Source: Oscillospiraceae bacterium (lineage in GTDB: Bacteria > Bacillota > Clostridia > UMGS1840). Taken from it: a stretch of 64,000 nucleotides of DNA. This document shows, in pieces, positions 41,880-50,847 of the stretch. Every line of letters begins with the position of its first letter. The first letter of the stretch is position 1. A model generated the notes under the pieces. That model was not told the DNA's origin. It saw only the letters and a list, made by a program, of their open reading frames with translations, and searched no databases. Position numbers and translations under genes: made by a program. Location of the stretch: contig SVKD01000007.1 of the NCBI GenBank assembly GCA_015068645.1, positions 1 to 64,000 of the forward strand, read 5' to 3'.

Positions 41880-43742
41880 ATGAAAAATTTTCAGATTTTA
41901 AGATATTTAAAAAAGCTTTTGCCCATCATCGTTGTTGTTTGCTGTTTGGCAACCTACGGGGTATATTATAAGCTTTCTTCTTCCAATACATATATTGCTT
42001 CTGAGGTGATTCATTATAATGACCCGCAGGCAGAGCAAGGTCTTGCTCCTACGGGAGACAAGCTTGATGTCAATGAAATCAAATCCTCTGCAGTGATGTC
42101 TAAAGTAGTTGATAAACTGGGGCTTACCGGGGTTTATTCTGTTGACAGTTTTATCTCAAGAATTGATATTACTCCCATTGTGGATGCAGATAAGGTTGCC
42201 AGAAAAGATGCAAAGTTGGAAGAGGGCGAAGAATACATTTATGAGCCCAGCACTTTCATTGTTTCGTTTTCCGCAACCAGCGGGGAAGGTGCCGATTTTG
42301 CAAGAACGGTTCTGGATGAAATTTTGGATGTGTATTTTGAAGAATTCAGCCAGAAATATGTAAATGTTGCTCCGGCAAATAATACCATCGAAAGCCTGAA
42401 TAAAAATGACTACGATTATATTGAAATGATGGAGCTGATCGATACCAGTATTGATGATACGCTTACCACGTTATATCAAAGAATCGAGCAGAATAATTAT
42501 TACAGATCCACCGAAACCGGAGAATCGTTTACAGAGCTTGCAGCTGATTTTGATTATTTAAGACAGGTGAAGGTTTCTTCTTTGTTCTCAAGAATTTTCC
42601 AGTATCAGATTACGAAAAATAAGTCTGTGCTGGTTTCTGATTACACAACAAGGATCGACCGTAACAATATTTCCAATGCAGAGGATGAGAGCCTGGTGGA
42701 AGATGTTGTAACCGTTGTGGATGCTTATGTCAAAAAAATGCGCGATTCCGGCAACACCAACATTACTTATGAATATATTTTGGATAATCTCCACGAAAGA
42801 AATCTTCAGGATTATGTTGGGGACCAAACCGTAACTTATGATGAATTGGTTTACAGTTGGCGAGAACTCAATGAAAGTCAGGTCCATGATATTATTGATT
42901 CTGCATATTGTGACTATATCCTGGATACCTTTACAGCTTGTACCGGAAATTGCGGTGGAGCGTGCGAAACTTCGCATTTGACCTGTTCGGAACTTTCTGA
43001 TGCACAGTATGCCGCTGTAAGACAGGAAGTTGAAACCGAAATTGATGCTTTGGTAGAAGAATTAAACAATCTTTACACGACCACCACGAAAACCAATAAT
43101 GAGTATAATAAGTACCTCGGAGGAAGCTACATTTCTGTGTTATCCTCAGCTTCTGTAAGAGAAAGTGTAAACGTAACCCTTTACACCATCATTGCCTTTT
43201 TCTTCCTGATTGTGGTTGGTTGCGGCGGCTCCATTATTCTGGGAAGAATCGGAGATGTGATCAACTACTTCTTCTACACAGATCATCTTACCGAATTCGG
43301 TAACAGAGCATACCTTGATAAATACTTAAAATCAAAAGATAAAAAGCTTTTGGATGATGGTGTTGTGTATTGTATGCTTGATATCTCCAATTTGGTTTCT
43401 ATTAATAATGAGTATTCCCGTGATGTGGGAGATGACATTATTAAAATGTTTACCGAATATATCAAAGAGGTTTTCGGAAAATCCAAGACCGAGTATATTT
43501 ATAATGGCAATGGAAATTTTGTAATGTTGACAGAGGAAGCTGACTATATTACAGTGGAAGACATTATGCGTTTGTTCAGACTCAGATTGGATGAAAGAGA
43601 TGAACACAAAAACGTTGTAATTGAATATAAAATTGGTATTTCTGAAACCTTCAAAGAAAACAAAACCGCAAGAAGACTGCTTTCAGAGGCAATTAAAAAC
43701 AAGAAGGATTATATTTCCGATTTGAAAAAAGATAACAATTAA
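41880..43742 (+). CDS. Wzz-like polysaccharide co-polymerase fused to a degenerate GGDEF domain
   Basis: A 620-residue fusion. Helix 1 (about 12-32) and helix 2 (about 428-452) bracket a Wzz-like outer domain, with DPQAEQGLAPTG and an EIKSSAV motif as in chain-length regulators. After helix 2 a cytoplasmic GGDEF-like domain follows (about 465-615): DHLTEFGNRAYLDKYL, LDISNLVSINNEYSRDVGDDII and KIGISET are recognisable. The signature GGDEF is replaced by GNGNF, and the RxxD inhibitory site by KSKT, so neither cyclase activity nor ordinary I-site binding is expected. It could still bind a nucleotide or a partner. A cysteine-rich stretch (TACTGNCGGACETSHLTC) lies in the outer domain. GGAGG lies six bases before the ATG. 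Confidence 0.88.
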   Translation: MKNFQILRYLKKLLPIIVVVCCLATYGVYYKLSSSNTYIASEVIHYNDPQAEQGLAPTGDKLDVNEIKSSAVMSKVVDKLGLTGVYSVDSFISRIDITPIVDADKVARKDAKLEEGEEYIYEPSTFIVSFSATSGEGADFARTVLDEILDVYFEEFSQKYVNVAPANNTIESLNKNDYDYIEMMELIDTSIDDTLTTLYQRIEQNNYYRSTETGESFTELAADFDYLRQVKVSSLFSRIFQYQITKNKSVLVSDYTTRIDRNNISNAEDESLVEDVVTVVDAYVKKMRDSGNTNITYEYILDNLHERNLQDYVGDQTVTYDELVYSWRELNESQVHDIIDSAYCDYILDTFTACTGNCGGACETSHLTCSELSDAQYAAVRQEVETEIDALVEELNNLYTTTTKTNNEYNKYLGGSYISVLSSASVRESVNVTLYTIIAFFFLIVVGCGGSIILGRIGDVINYFFYTDHLTEFGNRAYLDKYLKSKDKKLLDDGVVYCMLDISNLVSINNEYSRDVGDDIIKMFTEYIKEVFGKSKTEYIYNGNGNFVMLTEEADYITVEDIMRLFRLRLDERDEHKNVVIEYKIGISETFKENKTARRLLSEAIKNKKDYISDLKKDNN

Positions 43743-43778
43743 TACGGAATCGGTGTAGCAGAAAGGAGGGCAGAAGAC

Positions 43779-45083
43779 GTGGAAAACAGAATTTTAGACA
43801 AAGCGAAAACAATTTATTTTCTGGTTGTTGCAGTTATGATGCATTATTTTCTGAACGAATATATTGATGTTGGATTGCATGTTACATACCGCCACGCATT
43901 TGCCCTTGTTCTGTTTGCTTCTGCAACCTTGATGTTTTTACACAAACCGGATTTTGCCAGAGGGGCGACTGCCTTCAAAGGTGCTTGTGTTTATAGTCTT
44001 CCTTTGGCGGTTACCACGGTGGTATCATTATTTATCTGGTTTATGGGAACAGCAGATACCGGTGTTATTTCCAGAGGACTTTCCAGTTCCTTTATCTATA
44101 CTAATATGTTATCTTTTGCCCTTGGCTCCGGTGCGTTGCTATATGTGTTCGGCAGCCGTGGTATCTGGTATAATCTGATTGCCATTATCGTCGCTAACTT
44201 GCTGATGATTCTAACTATTATTGCGCAAAACGGGCTGGCTACCTTCTTTTCCGAATTTGTTACCCTGTTGGTTACGTTTGCAGATGTTACAGGGGATGTT
44301 ATTATTCAGGCGGAAATTCACGAACTTGCCTTCTGCTTAGGTGCATATCTGATTTATATGCTGTATAAACCGAAGAAAAACATTGCATTTTTTATTCTGC
44401 TGTTCTTAAATTTATTCTGTTTTTTAGCAGCGTTGAAGCGAATTGCAATGATTGCTATCGGGGTAGCGTTGCTGTTTGGTTATGTGCTAAAGTTTATTGC
44501 TCATTTCAACAAAAAAACGGCAATCAGACTGGTTATCTTCCTTTCTGTTTTGGTGGTTGTGCTGTTGTTAGGATATGTTGCTTTGATTAAGGCTGACGTA
44601 TTTACTTTATTGGAACAGGCAGGCGTGAATACCAGCGGACGTGTTGAAATTTACCATGCGGTGGATGAGTTTTACGAATTTCACCCGGGATTTTTAGGAA
44701 ACGGAATCGGTTTCCTGACTTATCAGCTCAATGAATTTATGACGGTGAATGTTGGTGCTGTTCATAACGATTTTTTGCAGCATTTCATTGATTTAGGCTT
44801 TTGGGGCTACATCATCTGGCTGGTATCTATGGTGGTAGTTCGGGTGTGCTATTTTGGCAGAAAAGGAAATGTTGAAAATGCGATTATCACATTTATGTTG
44901 TCGCTTTATCTGATGATTGTATCTTCCACGGATAATACGATGAATTATCCGCTTCTAACCGGAGTGCTGGCAATGCTGATGATGGGAAACAGTTTTGATG
45001 AGGATGCCCGGCATACCGAGATGAAGCTGTTTGGCTGTGTGACGGGTACAAAAAAAGAAAAGGAAAGGAATTCGCTGCTATGA
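43779..45083 (+). CDS. wzy: Wzy-type polysaccharide polymerase / O-antigen ligase-like protein
   Basis: A 434-residue membrane protein with 11-12 helices and a large outer loop late in the chain. The Wzy_C/O-antigen-ligase pattern is seen in TSGRVEIYHAVDEF, FLGNGIGF and VGAVHNDFLQHFIDLGFWGYI, where HNDFLQ is the conserved motif of the family. In a Wzx/Wzy system it joins repeat units on the outer face of the membrane. The start is GTG at 43779, eight bases after GGAGGG. It directly follows the two Wzz-like genes, its expected partners, and overlaps the next gene by four bases. Confidence 0.9.
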   Translation: MENRILDKAKTIYFLVVAVMMHYFLNEYIDVGLHVTYRHAFALVLFASATLMFLHKPDFARGATAFKGACVYSLPLAVTTVVSLFIWFMGTADTGVISRGLSSSFIYTNMLSFALGSGALLYVFGSRGIWYNLIAIIVANLLMILTIIAQNGLATFFSEFVTLLVTFADVTGDVIIQAEIHELAFCLGAYLIYMLYKPKKNIAFFILLFLNLFCFLAALKRIAMIAIGVALLFGYVLKFIAHFNKKTAIRLVIFLSVLVVVLLLGYVALIKADVFTLLEQAGVNTSGRVEIYHAVDEFYEFHPGFLGNGIGFLTYQLNEFMTVNVGAVHNDFLQHFIDLGFWGYIIWLVSMVVVRVCYFGRKGNVENAIITFMLSLYLMIVSSTDNTMNYPLLTGVLAMLMMGNSFDEDARHTEMKLFGCVTGTKKEKERNSLL

Positions 45084-46288
45084 AAATTCTGATGGTAAAT
45101 AAATTTCTCTATTCCAGAGGCGGTTGTGAGAATTATATGTTGTATCTTGCAGAACATTTAACCAAACTGGGACATGAAATTGAATTTTTCGGAATGTACG
45201 ACGAAAATAATACGGTAGGAAATTCCGTCGGTCTTTATACCCAAAATATGGACTTCCACTCGAAAGGTGTGGCAAGATTTTTATATCCTTTCAAAATCAT
45301 TTATTCTTTTGAGGCAAAAAAGAAAATTATGCAGGTGATAGATGATTTTCAGCCGGATATCGTTCATATGAACAACATCAATTTCCAATTGACTCCCTCT
45401 ATGATTTACGGCATCAAAAAGAAAGGCATTCCGGTTGTCCAAACTGTGCACGATTATCAGATGATTTGCCCGAATCACTTGCTGTATAATTTTGACAAAA
45501 ATGAAATTTGCGAAAAATGTTTAAAAGGGGCCTATATGGGCTGCATCAAAAATAAATGTATCCATGATTCCCGGGTAAAGAGTATTATCGGAGCGATTGA
45601 AGCGAGATTGTATTCCCTTTTGGGAACGTATAAAAAGGTTGATTTGTATATCAGCCCCAGCTATTTTTTAGAGCAAAAACTGTTGTCTGCCAAGAAATTA
45701 TACAAAGGCAAGACAAAAACAATTCATAATTTTATCAATAAAGAGCAATTTTCTTGTCAGGAAAGCAACTACGAAAATTATATTGCTTTTGCCGGAAGAC
45801 TCTCCAAAGAAAAGGGGGTTGAACTTCTGGCAGAAACTGCAAAACTTCTTCCGGAATACACCTTTATGGTAGCGGGAGACGGCCCTGATAAGCATTTGCT
45901 GGAAAATATTGAAAATGTGAAGCTTGTAGGCTTTTTGAGCGGTCAAAAGCTGATTGATTTTATTGCAAAAGCCAAAGTCCTTGCAGTGCCGTCAATCTGG
46001 TATGAAAACTGTCCTCTTTCCATCCTGGAGGCGCAGTGTATGGGGGTTCCTGTAATCACCATGAATCACGGAGGAATGGCAGAGTTGATTGAAGATGGTG
46101 TTACCGGTATCCTTGTGAAGGAATCAACGCCCCAAGAATTTGCAGCAGGATTACAGCGTGCCTTGGCAAGCGATGAGTACTGTAACAGTTTAAGAGAAAA
46201 CTGCAAGAACGCTAGAGAACAGATATTAAGCGTTGAAGAGTACGCTAAGATTCTGATGGAAGAATATAAAAAACTGATGAAGAGGTAA
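45080..46288 (+). CDS. GT4-family glycosyltransferase
   Basis: A 402-residue GT-B enzyme. The N-terminal half begins MVNKFLYSRGGCENYMLYL and has an insertion with several cysteines (CEKCLKGAYMGCIKNKC, about 150-170), perhaps a metal-binding knuckle seen in some capsule GT4 enzymes. The donor domain shows FAGRLSKEKGVELL, VAGDGPDKHLLENI, LVGFLSG and PSIWYENCPLSILEAQCMG (E-x7-E). It should add one sugar of the repeat unit. The start overlaps wzy. Confidence 0.9.
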   Translation: MKILMVNKFLYSRGGCENYMLYLAEHLTKLGHEIEFFGMYDENNTVGNSVGLYTQNMDFHSKGVARFLYPFKIIYSFEAKKKIMQVIDDFQPDIVHMNNINFQLTPSMIYGIKKKGIPVVQTVHDYQMICPNHLLYNFDKNEICEKCLKGAYMGCIKNKCIHDSRVKSIIGAIEARLYSLLGTYKKVDLYISPSYFLEQKLLSAKKLYKGKTKTIHNFINKEQFSCQESNYENYIAFAGRLSKEKGVELLAETAKLLPEYTFMVAGDGPDKHLLENIENVKLVGFLSGQKLIDFIAKAKVLAVPSIWYENCPLSILEAQCMGVPVITMNHGGMAELIEDGVTGILVKESTPQEFAAGLQRALASDEYCNSLRENCKNAREQILSVEEYAKILMEEYKKLMKR

Positions 46289-46292
46289 TACC

Positions 46293-47351
46293 ATGTCACA
46301 GCCGAAGGTAAGTATTATTGTTCCGGTATACAATGCAGAACAGTATTTAAAAAAGTGTATCAGTTCCCTTAGAAATCAAACACTTGAAGATATTGAAATC
46401 ATTTTAGTGGATGATTCTTCCAGGGATGCTTCTTTAAAAATATGTAATCAAGCTGCTAATGAAGACCCTCGCATCCAAGTGATACATAAAGAGAACGAAG
46501 GGGCAGGAAAGGCCCGTAATACCGGTCTTGCGGTTGCAACCGGAAAGTATATCGGTTTTGTGGATTCCGATGATTATGTGGATGAGAAAATGTATCAGAC
46601 GCTTTATGAAAAAGCGGAGGAATACGGTTCTGATCTTGTGATGTCCGGTGTGGTGTTTGTGGATGGTAATATGTTCAGCCAAGCCGGTGAAAGTGTCCGT
46701 AAAATTTATTTTGAGCGGGATACTCATTTCGAAACCGAAGATAATTTGAAGCGGTTGCGGATGGGAATTATCGGAGCAACTCCCGCAGATGCTGATGACA
46801 GCAGATACGGTATGGGTACCGTAAAAAATCTGTTTAAAAACGAAATTATCAAGAAAAACAACATTGTGTATCAATCCGAACGGGAGACTTTTTCGGAAGA
46901 TGCAACCTTTATGGTGGATTATATAACCTGCATCAAAAAAGCAACCGGAATTCCGGAAGCCTTTTATCATTATTGCAGAAACGGAGAGTCTGTTTCAAAA
47001 TCTTATCAGAAAGACAGATTTGAAAAATGTCTTGTCTTTGTGGATGAGATGGAAAAGAAATTCGCAAAGGATATTCTGCCTCAAACTTATCGGATTTATT
47101 TATACCGATTCTGGCAAGCGGTTTGCAGAGTGCTTTGTTCACAGGAGATTATGTATGCCCTGGATAATGGTGTGAAAACTTCTGATTTAAAAGAAAGACT
47201 GAAAGCCGTTTGTACACACGATAAAACAGTTCGTGCTTTGAAAGCGTATCCTATCGGCACCTTGCCTCTTGGGCAAAGAGTGTTTGCATATGCGATGAAA
47301 TACAGAATGTATTTTCTGATGACGATGCTTGTAAAATTAAGAAGCAAATAG
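46293..47351 (+). CDS. GT2-family glycosyltransferase
   Basis: A 352-residue GT-A enzyme of family 2. The N-terminus KVSIIVPVYNAEQYLKKCI is typical, followed by IILVDDSSRDAS, NEGAGKARNTGL and the DXD-type FVDSDDYVDEKM. The last 100 residues are helical and basic. It begins four bases after the preceding gene. It is an inverting enzyme and probably adds a sugar on the cytoplasmic face of the membrane. Confidence 0.9.
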   Translation: MSQPKVSIIVPVYNAEQYLKKCISSLRNQTLEDIEIILVDDSSRDASLKICNQAANEDPRIQVIHKENEGAGKARNTGLAVATGKYIGFVDSDDYVDEKMYQTLYEKAEEYGSDLVMSGVVFVDGNMFSQAGESVRKIYFERDTHFETEDNLKRLRMGIIGATPADADDSRYGMGTVKNLFKNEIIKKNNIVYQSERETFSEDATFMVDYITCIKKATGIPEAFYHYCRNGESVSKSYQKDRFEKCLVFVDEMEKKFAKDILPQTYRIYLYRFWQAVCRVLCSQEIMYALDNGVKTSDLKERLKAVCTHDKTVRALKAYPIGTLPLGQRVFAYAMKYRMYFLMTMLVKLRSK

Positions 47352-47360
47352 GTGATAAAA

Positions 47361-48383
47361 ATGCTTTTTTCCGTAATTGTTCCCATTTACAAGGTGGAAA
47401 AATATTTGAATAGATGTATCGAGAGTGTACTCGGTCAGACGTGTGAGGATTTTGAATTGATTTTGGTGGATGACGGTTCTCCGGATAACTGTCCCGCGAT
47501 TTGTGATGAATATGCCGCCGCAAATTCCAATGTAAAAGTGATTCATAAGAAAAATGGCGGACTTGTCAGTGCGCGTCAGGCAGGCGTGCAGGCTGCCACG
47601 GGTGAGTATGTTTTTAATCTTGACGGCGATGATGCACTGATACCAAATGCGTTGGAATGTGCAAAAGATATCATAGTAAAAACCAATGCCGATATGGTAT
47701 GTTTTCCTCATCAGGAATATCGAAACGGCGCAACAAAAGCTATGCTTCAAGATATCGTTCCCGTTGGTTTTTATCCAAGAAAAGAGATGGAAAAATGTGT
47801 GTATCCGCATATTCTGTCTGATAAAAATATGCAGAATTTACCCTATTTTTTGTGTGGAAAAGCAATCAGACGCAGATTGATTACGCCCCATCAGCTGAAT
47901 GTTACCAACAAAATTTCTTTGGGGGAAGATTTAAGCTGCTTGATTCCGTGTTATCTGGATGCGCAGTCGTTGTATATCGATGATACGCCTGTTTATCTTT
48001 ATACCATTCGTGATGATTCTCTGACCACACATTTTACAACCAAACAGTTGACCGACTTAATTGAAGTGGTCAACGGACTTTATCGAATCAATCAAAAGAA
48101 GCCTATGGACTTTGATGAGCAACTTGCCCGTTACTCCTGCTTTATGTGTTTTGCGATTCTGGCGGCAGCGGCAGAGGGCGGACATTTCCAATATCTGAAT
48201 GAAATCAAAGGGCTTATTTTAAATTCAGTAAACAAGGAACTGATCAAAAAAGCTCAGTTTGAAAGAATCACTCCCAAAACAAAAATCGGAGTGGCACTAA
48301 TGAAAAAAGGACATATCAAAACGGTATTTTATTTTCTGTATTTGATAGGGCAAATGAAACGTATTTTAAGAAAGGGTGAGTGA
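47361..48383 (+). CDS. GT2-family glycosyltransferase
   Basis: A 340-residue family-2 glycosyltransferase. It shows FSVIVPIYKVEKYLNRCIES, LILVDDGSPDNCP, NGGLVSARQAG and NLDGDDALIPNAL. In the third motif SARQAG replaces the more common SARNxG. The N-terminal domain is similar to that of the preceding gene, but the C-terminal halves differ, so the two probably use different acceptors. The ATG at 47361 is used; a GTG at 47352 is possible. Confidence 0.9.
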   Translation: MLFSVIVPIYKVEKYLNRCIESVLGQTCEDFELILVDDGSPDNCPAICDEYAAANSNVKVIHKKNGGLVSARQAGVQAATGEYVFNLDGDDALIPNALECAKDIIVKTNADMVCFPHQEYRNGATKAMLQDIVPVGFYPRKEMEKCVYPHILSDKNMQNLPYFLCGKAIRRRLITPHQLNVTNKISLGEDLSCLIPCYLDAQSLYIDDTPVYLYTIRDDSLTTHFTTKQLTDLIEVVNGLYRINQKKPMDFDEQLARYSCFMCFAILAAAAEGGHFQYLNEIKGLILNSVNKELIKKAQFERITPKTKIGVALMKKGHIKTVFYFLYLIGQMKRILRKGE

Positions 48384-48384
48384 T

Positions 48385-49452
48385 ATGAATACACCTGAAA
48401 TTTCAATCATTATGAGCGTGTATAACGGCGAAACATATCTGGAGGAAGCAATCGAAAGTGTCAGAAACCAGACCTTTTTGAATTGGGAGTTAATTGTGAT
48501 TAACGATTGCTCGCAGGATTCCACAGGGGAAATTCTGGCAGCACTTGCGGCAAAAGATGCAAGAATTAAAGTGCATCCGAACGAGGTGAATTTAAAGCTT
48601 CCTAAATCCTTAAATAAGGCGATTTCGCTCTCTTCGGGGAAATATATTGCCAGAATGGATGCGGATGATATCTGTCTTCCTGACCGTCTGGAAAAACAGT
48701 ATCGGTTTATGGAAGAAAATCCTGGTGTGGCATTATCTTCCTGTCGGTTTATGACGATGAAAAACGGAGTGTTTACACCGGGTGGTGTAGGCGGTCGTTG
48801 CGATAATGAAGCAGTGCGTGCGTTGCTTTTGGTTGGAAATCCCATTCTGCATCCCGGTGTGATTGCCAGAGCAGAGGTTATGAAGCAACTAAACTATGAC
48901 ACAACCCTCACTTGTACCGAAGACCTTGAATTATGGACCAGGATGGCAATGGGCAATTTGAAGATGGAGATTCTTCCTGAGTTTTTGATGTTGTATCGTC
49001 TCCATGATAAGCAAATTACCAGCACTACCCTTGCAAGACAGCACACCGAAGTGCTGAAAATACAGGAAAAATACTACGGCACTTTGCTGGAAAAAATGGA
49101 TGAAGCTACCCAGCAGTTTTATATCAGCAGTGTTTATTTTACGGAAACAGCTGATGTCGGAAAATTCTTAGCATATGCAAAATGGTTAAAACGTGTTAGT
49201 GCCAAACATTTTGATAAAAATTCCATCAGCTATGTTCTTTTGGAAACATTAGCAGAATACAAAAGATTCGGTGTAAAAAAATCGGATATCGTAAAGGCGA
49301 TGCTTCGGTTTAACCCTTTCTTTTTGGCAAAAGAGCTGATGAGAAGAAAGAAAATGGCAAAAAAAGACATTGATAAGTGTCACAAAATTGCCGTAGACTT
49401 AGGCTTAAAACAAACGTCAGGGATTAAGGAGTTTCCTATTTTTGAGAAATAG
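48385..49452 (+). CDS. GT2-family glycosyltransferase
   Basis: A 355-residue family-2 glycosyltransferase with ISIIMSVYNGETYLEEAIES, LIVINDCSQDSTGEIL, KSLNKAISLSSGKYIARMDADD (split motifs KSLNKAI and ARMDADD) and TEDLELWTRMA. The ARMDADD motif is the nucleotide-sugar site. It is the third GT2 enzyme in a row. The ATG at 48385 follows AAAGGGTG and lies one base after the stop codon of the preceding gene. Confidence 0.9.
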   Translation: MNTPEISIIMSVYNGETYLEEAIESVRNQTFLNWELIVINDCSQDSTGEILAALAAKDARIKVHPNEVNLKLPKSLNKAISLSSGKYIARMDADDICLPDRLEKQYRFMEENPGVALSSCRFMTMKNGVFTPGGVGGRCDNEAVRALLLVGNPILHPGVIARAEVMKQLNYDTTLTCTEDLELWTRMAMGNLKMEILPEFLMLYRLHDKQITSTTLARQHTEVLKIQEKYYGTLLEKMDEATQQFYISSVYFTETADVGKFLAYAKWLKRVSAKHFDKNSISYVLLETLAEYKRFGVKKSDIVKAMLRFNPFFLAKELMRRKKMAKKDIDKCHKIAVDLGLKQTSGIKEFPIFEK

Positions 49453-49470
49453 AGGGCAGGAGGTTATTAA

Positions 49471-50838
49471 ATGAAGTTTTTTGAATACCCCTATGTAATC
49501 ATAACGATTCTTGCCATGTTTTTTGTTGTGATGGGATTGATTGGTTTATATTATACCATAAAATCAGTTAGAACGGCAAAAGGAACTGCAGAAAAAAGCT
49601 TTTGCGGGATTGGTAAAATGGAAAATGATTTTGATAAAGCAGGTACGATGCGCAAAAAACGTTCTGTCGTGTATATTTCGGTATCCCTTGACGGTATGAA
49701 AAGATTATATTCCGAATCAAAATCCGGAAGAATGTATGAGCAAATCAAGAAAATTTTATTTCAACATTTTTGTTTGGATGCAGGCGGTGAGATTTCTTGT
49801 TACGGGCAGGAAAATTTCGTTGCCATGAATCATTTGGAAGAAGGAGATTTAGCACAGTGTATCGACAAATGCTATGAAGAAATCAACGAAGCATTTGTGA
49901 AGTACGATGCAGTGAATGTGGTGCGGGTGAAATTTGGTTATCATATCACCGGTTCCACCGAGGTATCTTTTCAAACCGCTTTGACCAGAGCCAAACAGGC
50001 TTGCAGTATGGCAGAGGATCAAGACGTTTTGTATTGTCAGTGGGATGTTTCCAATGGTAAAGCATTTGAGCGGAAATTGAAAATTGAGAACAATATTCAA
50101 AACGAAATTGACGGCAATCGCTTTTTTCTGGAATATCAGCCTATTTTAGATGCAAAAACCAATCAGATTGTGGGCGCTGAAGTGCTGTCACGATTAAATT
50201 CTCCCACCGAGGGCGTTCTGACACCCCATCATTTTCTGTCGGCTGTCAACAATGTTGGGTTAAATGAAAAATTTGATTATTATATTTTTGAAAAAAACTG
50301 CAAGTGGATTGCCAGCGATAAAGAAAATCGCATGAAATATGTATATACCATCAATTTTTCCCGTTCCACTCTTTGCGATAAGAGTCTGGCGGATAATATG
50401 ATTCATATGATGGAGCAATATGGAATCGACTGTTCATGTATTGCGGTTGAAATTCTGGAAGATAAGGACTTAAACGTTGAGCAAAAAGCAGCTATGACAG
50501 CTAATTTAATTCAGCTGAAAGAAAAAGGCGTTCTGATTTTCTTAGACGATTTCGGCAAAGGTTATGCAGGTTTTGGCGATTTAACAGAATTTGATATCAG
50601 TATTGTAAAAATCGATAAGTCGATTACCCAAAACTCAACAACAGAAACCGGTTTTTTAATTCTGAAAAATATTATCAAAACCGCACACGACTTAGGGTTT
50701 CAGACGTTATGTGAAGGGATTGAAACAGAAGAACACAAAAACACGGTAGTAAGTGCCGGATGTGATATGATGCAGGGATATTATTTTTATCGTCCCATGC
50801 CTGTTACACAATTAGAAAAATTATTTGAAAAGCAGTAA
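49471..50838 (+). CDS. Membrane EAL-domain c-di-GMP phosphodiesterase within the polysaccharide locus
   Basis: A 455-residue protein with one N-terminal helix (about 8-30), a degenerate GGDEF-like domain (about 60-190, YGQENF in place of the signature) and a C-terminal EAL domain (about 205-450). The residues for c-di-GMP hydrolysis are mostly there: EVL of GAEVLSRL (about 236-243), Asn in INFSRSTL, Glu in VEILED, the Asp pair in FLDDFGKGYAGF, Lys in VKIDKSI, Glu in CEGIETEE and Gln in MMQGYYF. EVL replaces EAL, a change seen in active members. Sitting among glycosyltransferase genes, it could lower c-di-GMP locally near the Wzz-GGDEF fusion (41880). Confidence 0.9.
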   Translation: MKFFEYPYVIITILAMFFVVMGLIGLYYTIKSVRTAKGTAEKSFCGIGKMENDFDKAGTMRKKRSVVYISVSLDGMKRLYSESKSGRMYEQIKKILFQHFCLDAGGEISCYGQENFVAMNHLEEGDLAQCIDKCYEEINEAFVKYDAVNVVRVKFGYHITGSTEVSFQTALTRAKQACSMAEDQDVLYCQWDVSNGKAFERKLKIENNIQNEIDGNRFFLEYQPILDAKTNQIVGAEVLSRLNSPTEGVLTPHHFLSAVNNVGLNEKFDYYIFEKNCKWIASDKENRMKYVYTINFSRSTLCDKSLADNMIHMMEQYGIDCSCIAVEILEDKDLNVEQKAAMTANLIQLKEKGVLIFLDDFGKGYAGFGDLTEFDISIVKIDKSITQNSTTETGFLILKNIIKTAHDLGFQTLCEGIETEEHKNTVVSAGCDMMQGYYFYRPMPVTQLEKLFEKQ

Positions 50839-50847
50839 GGTGATTTT

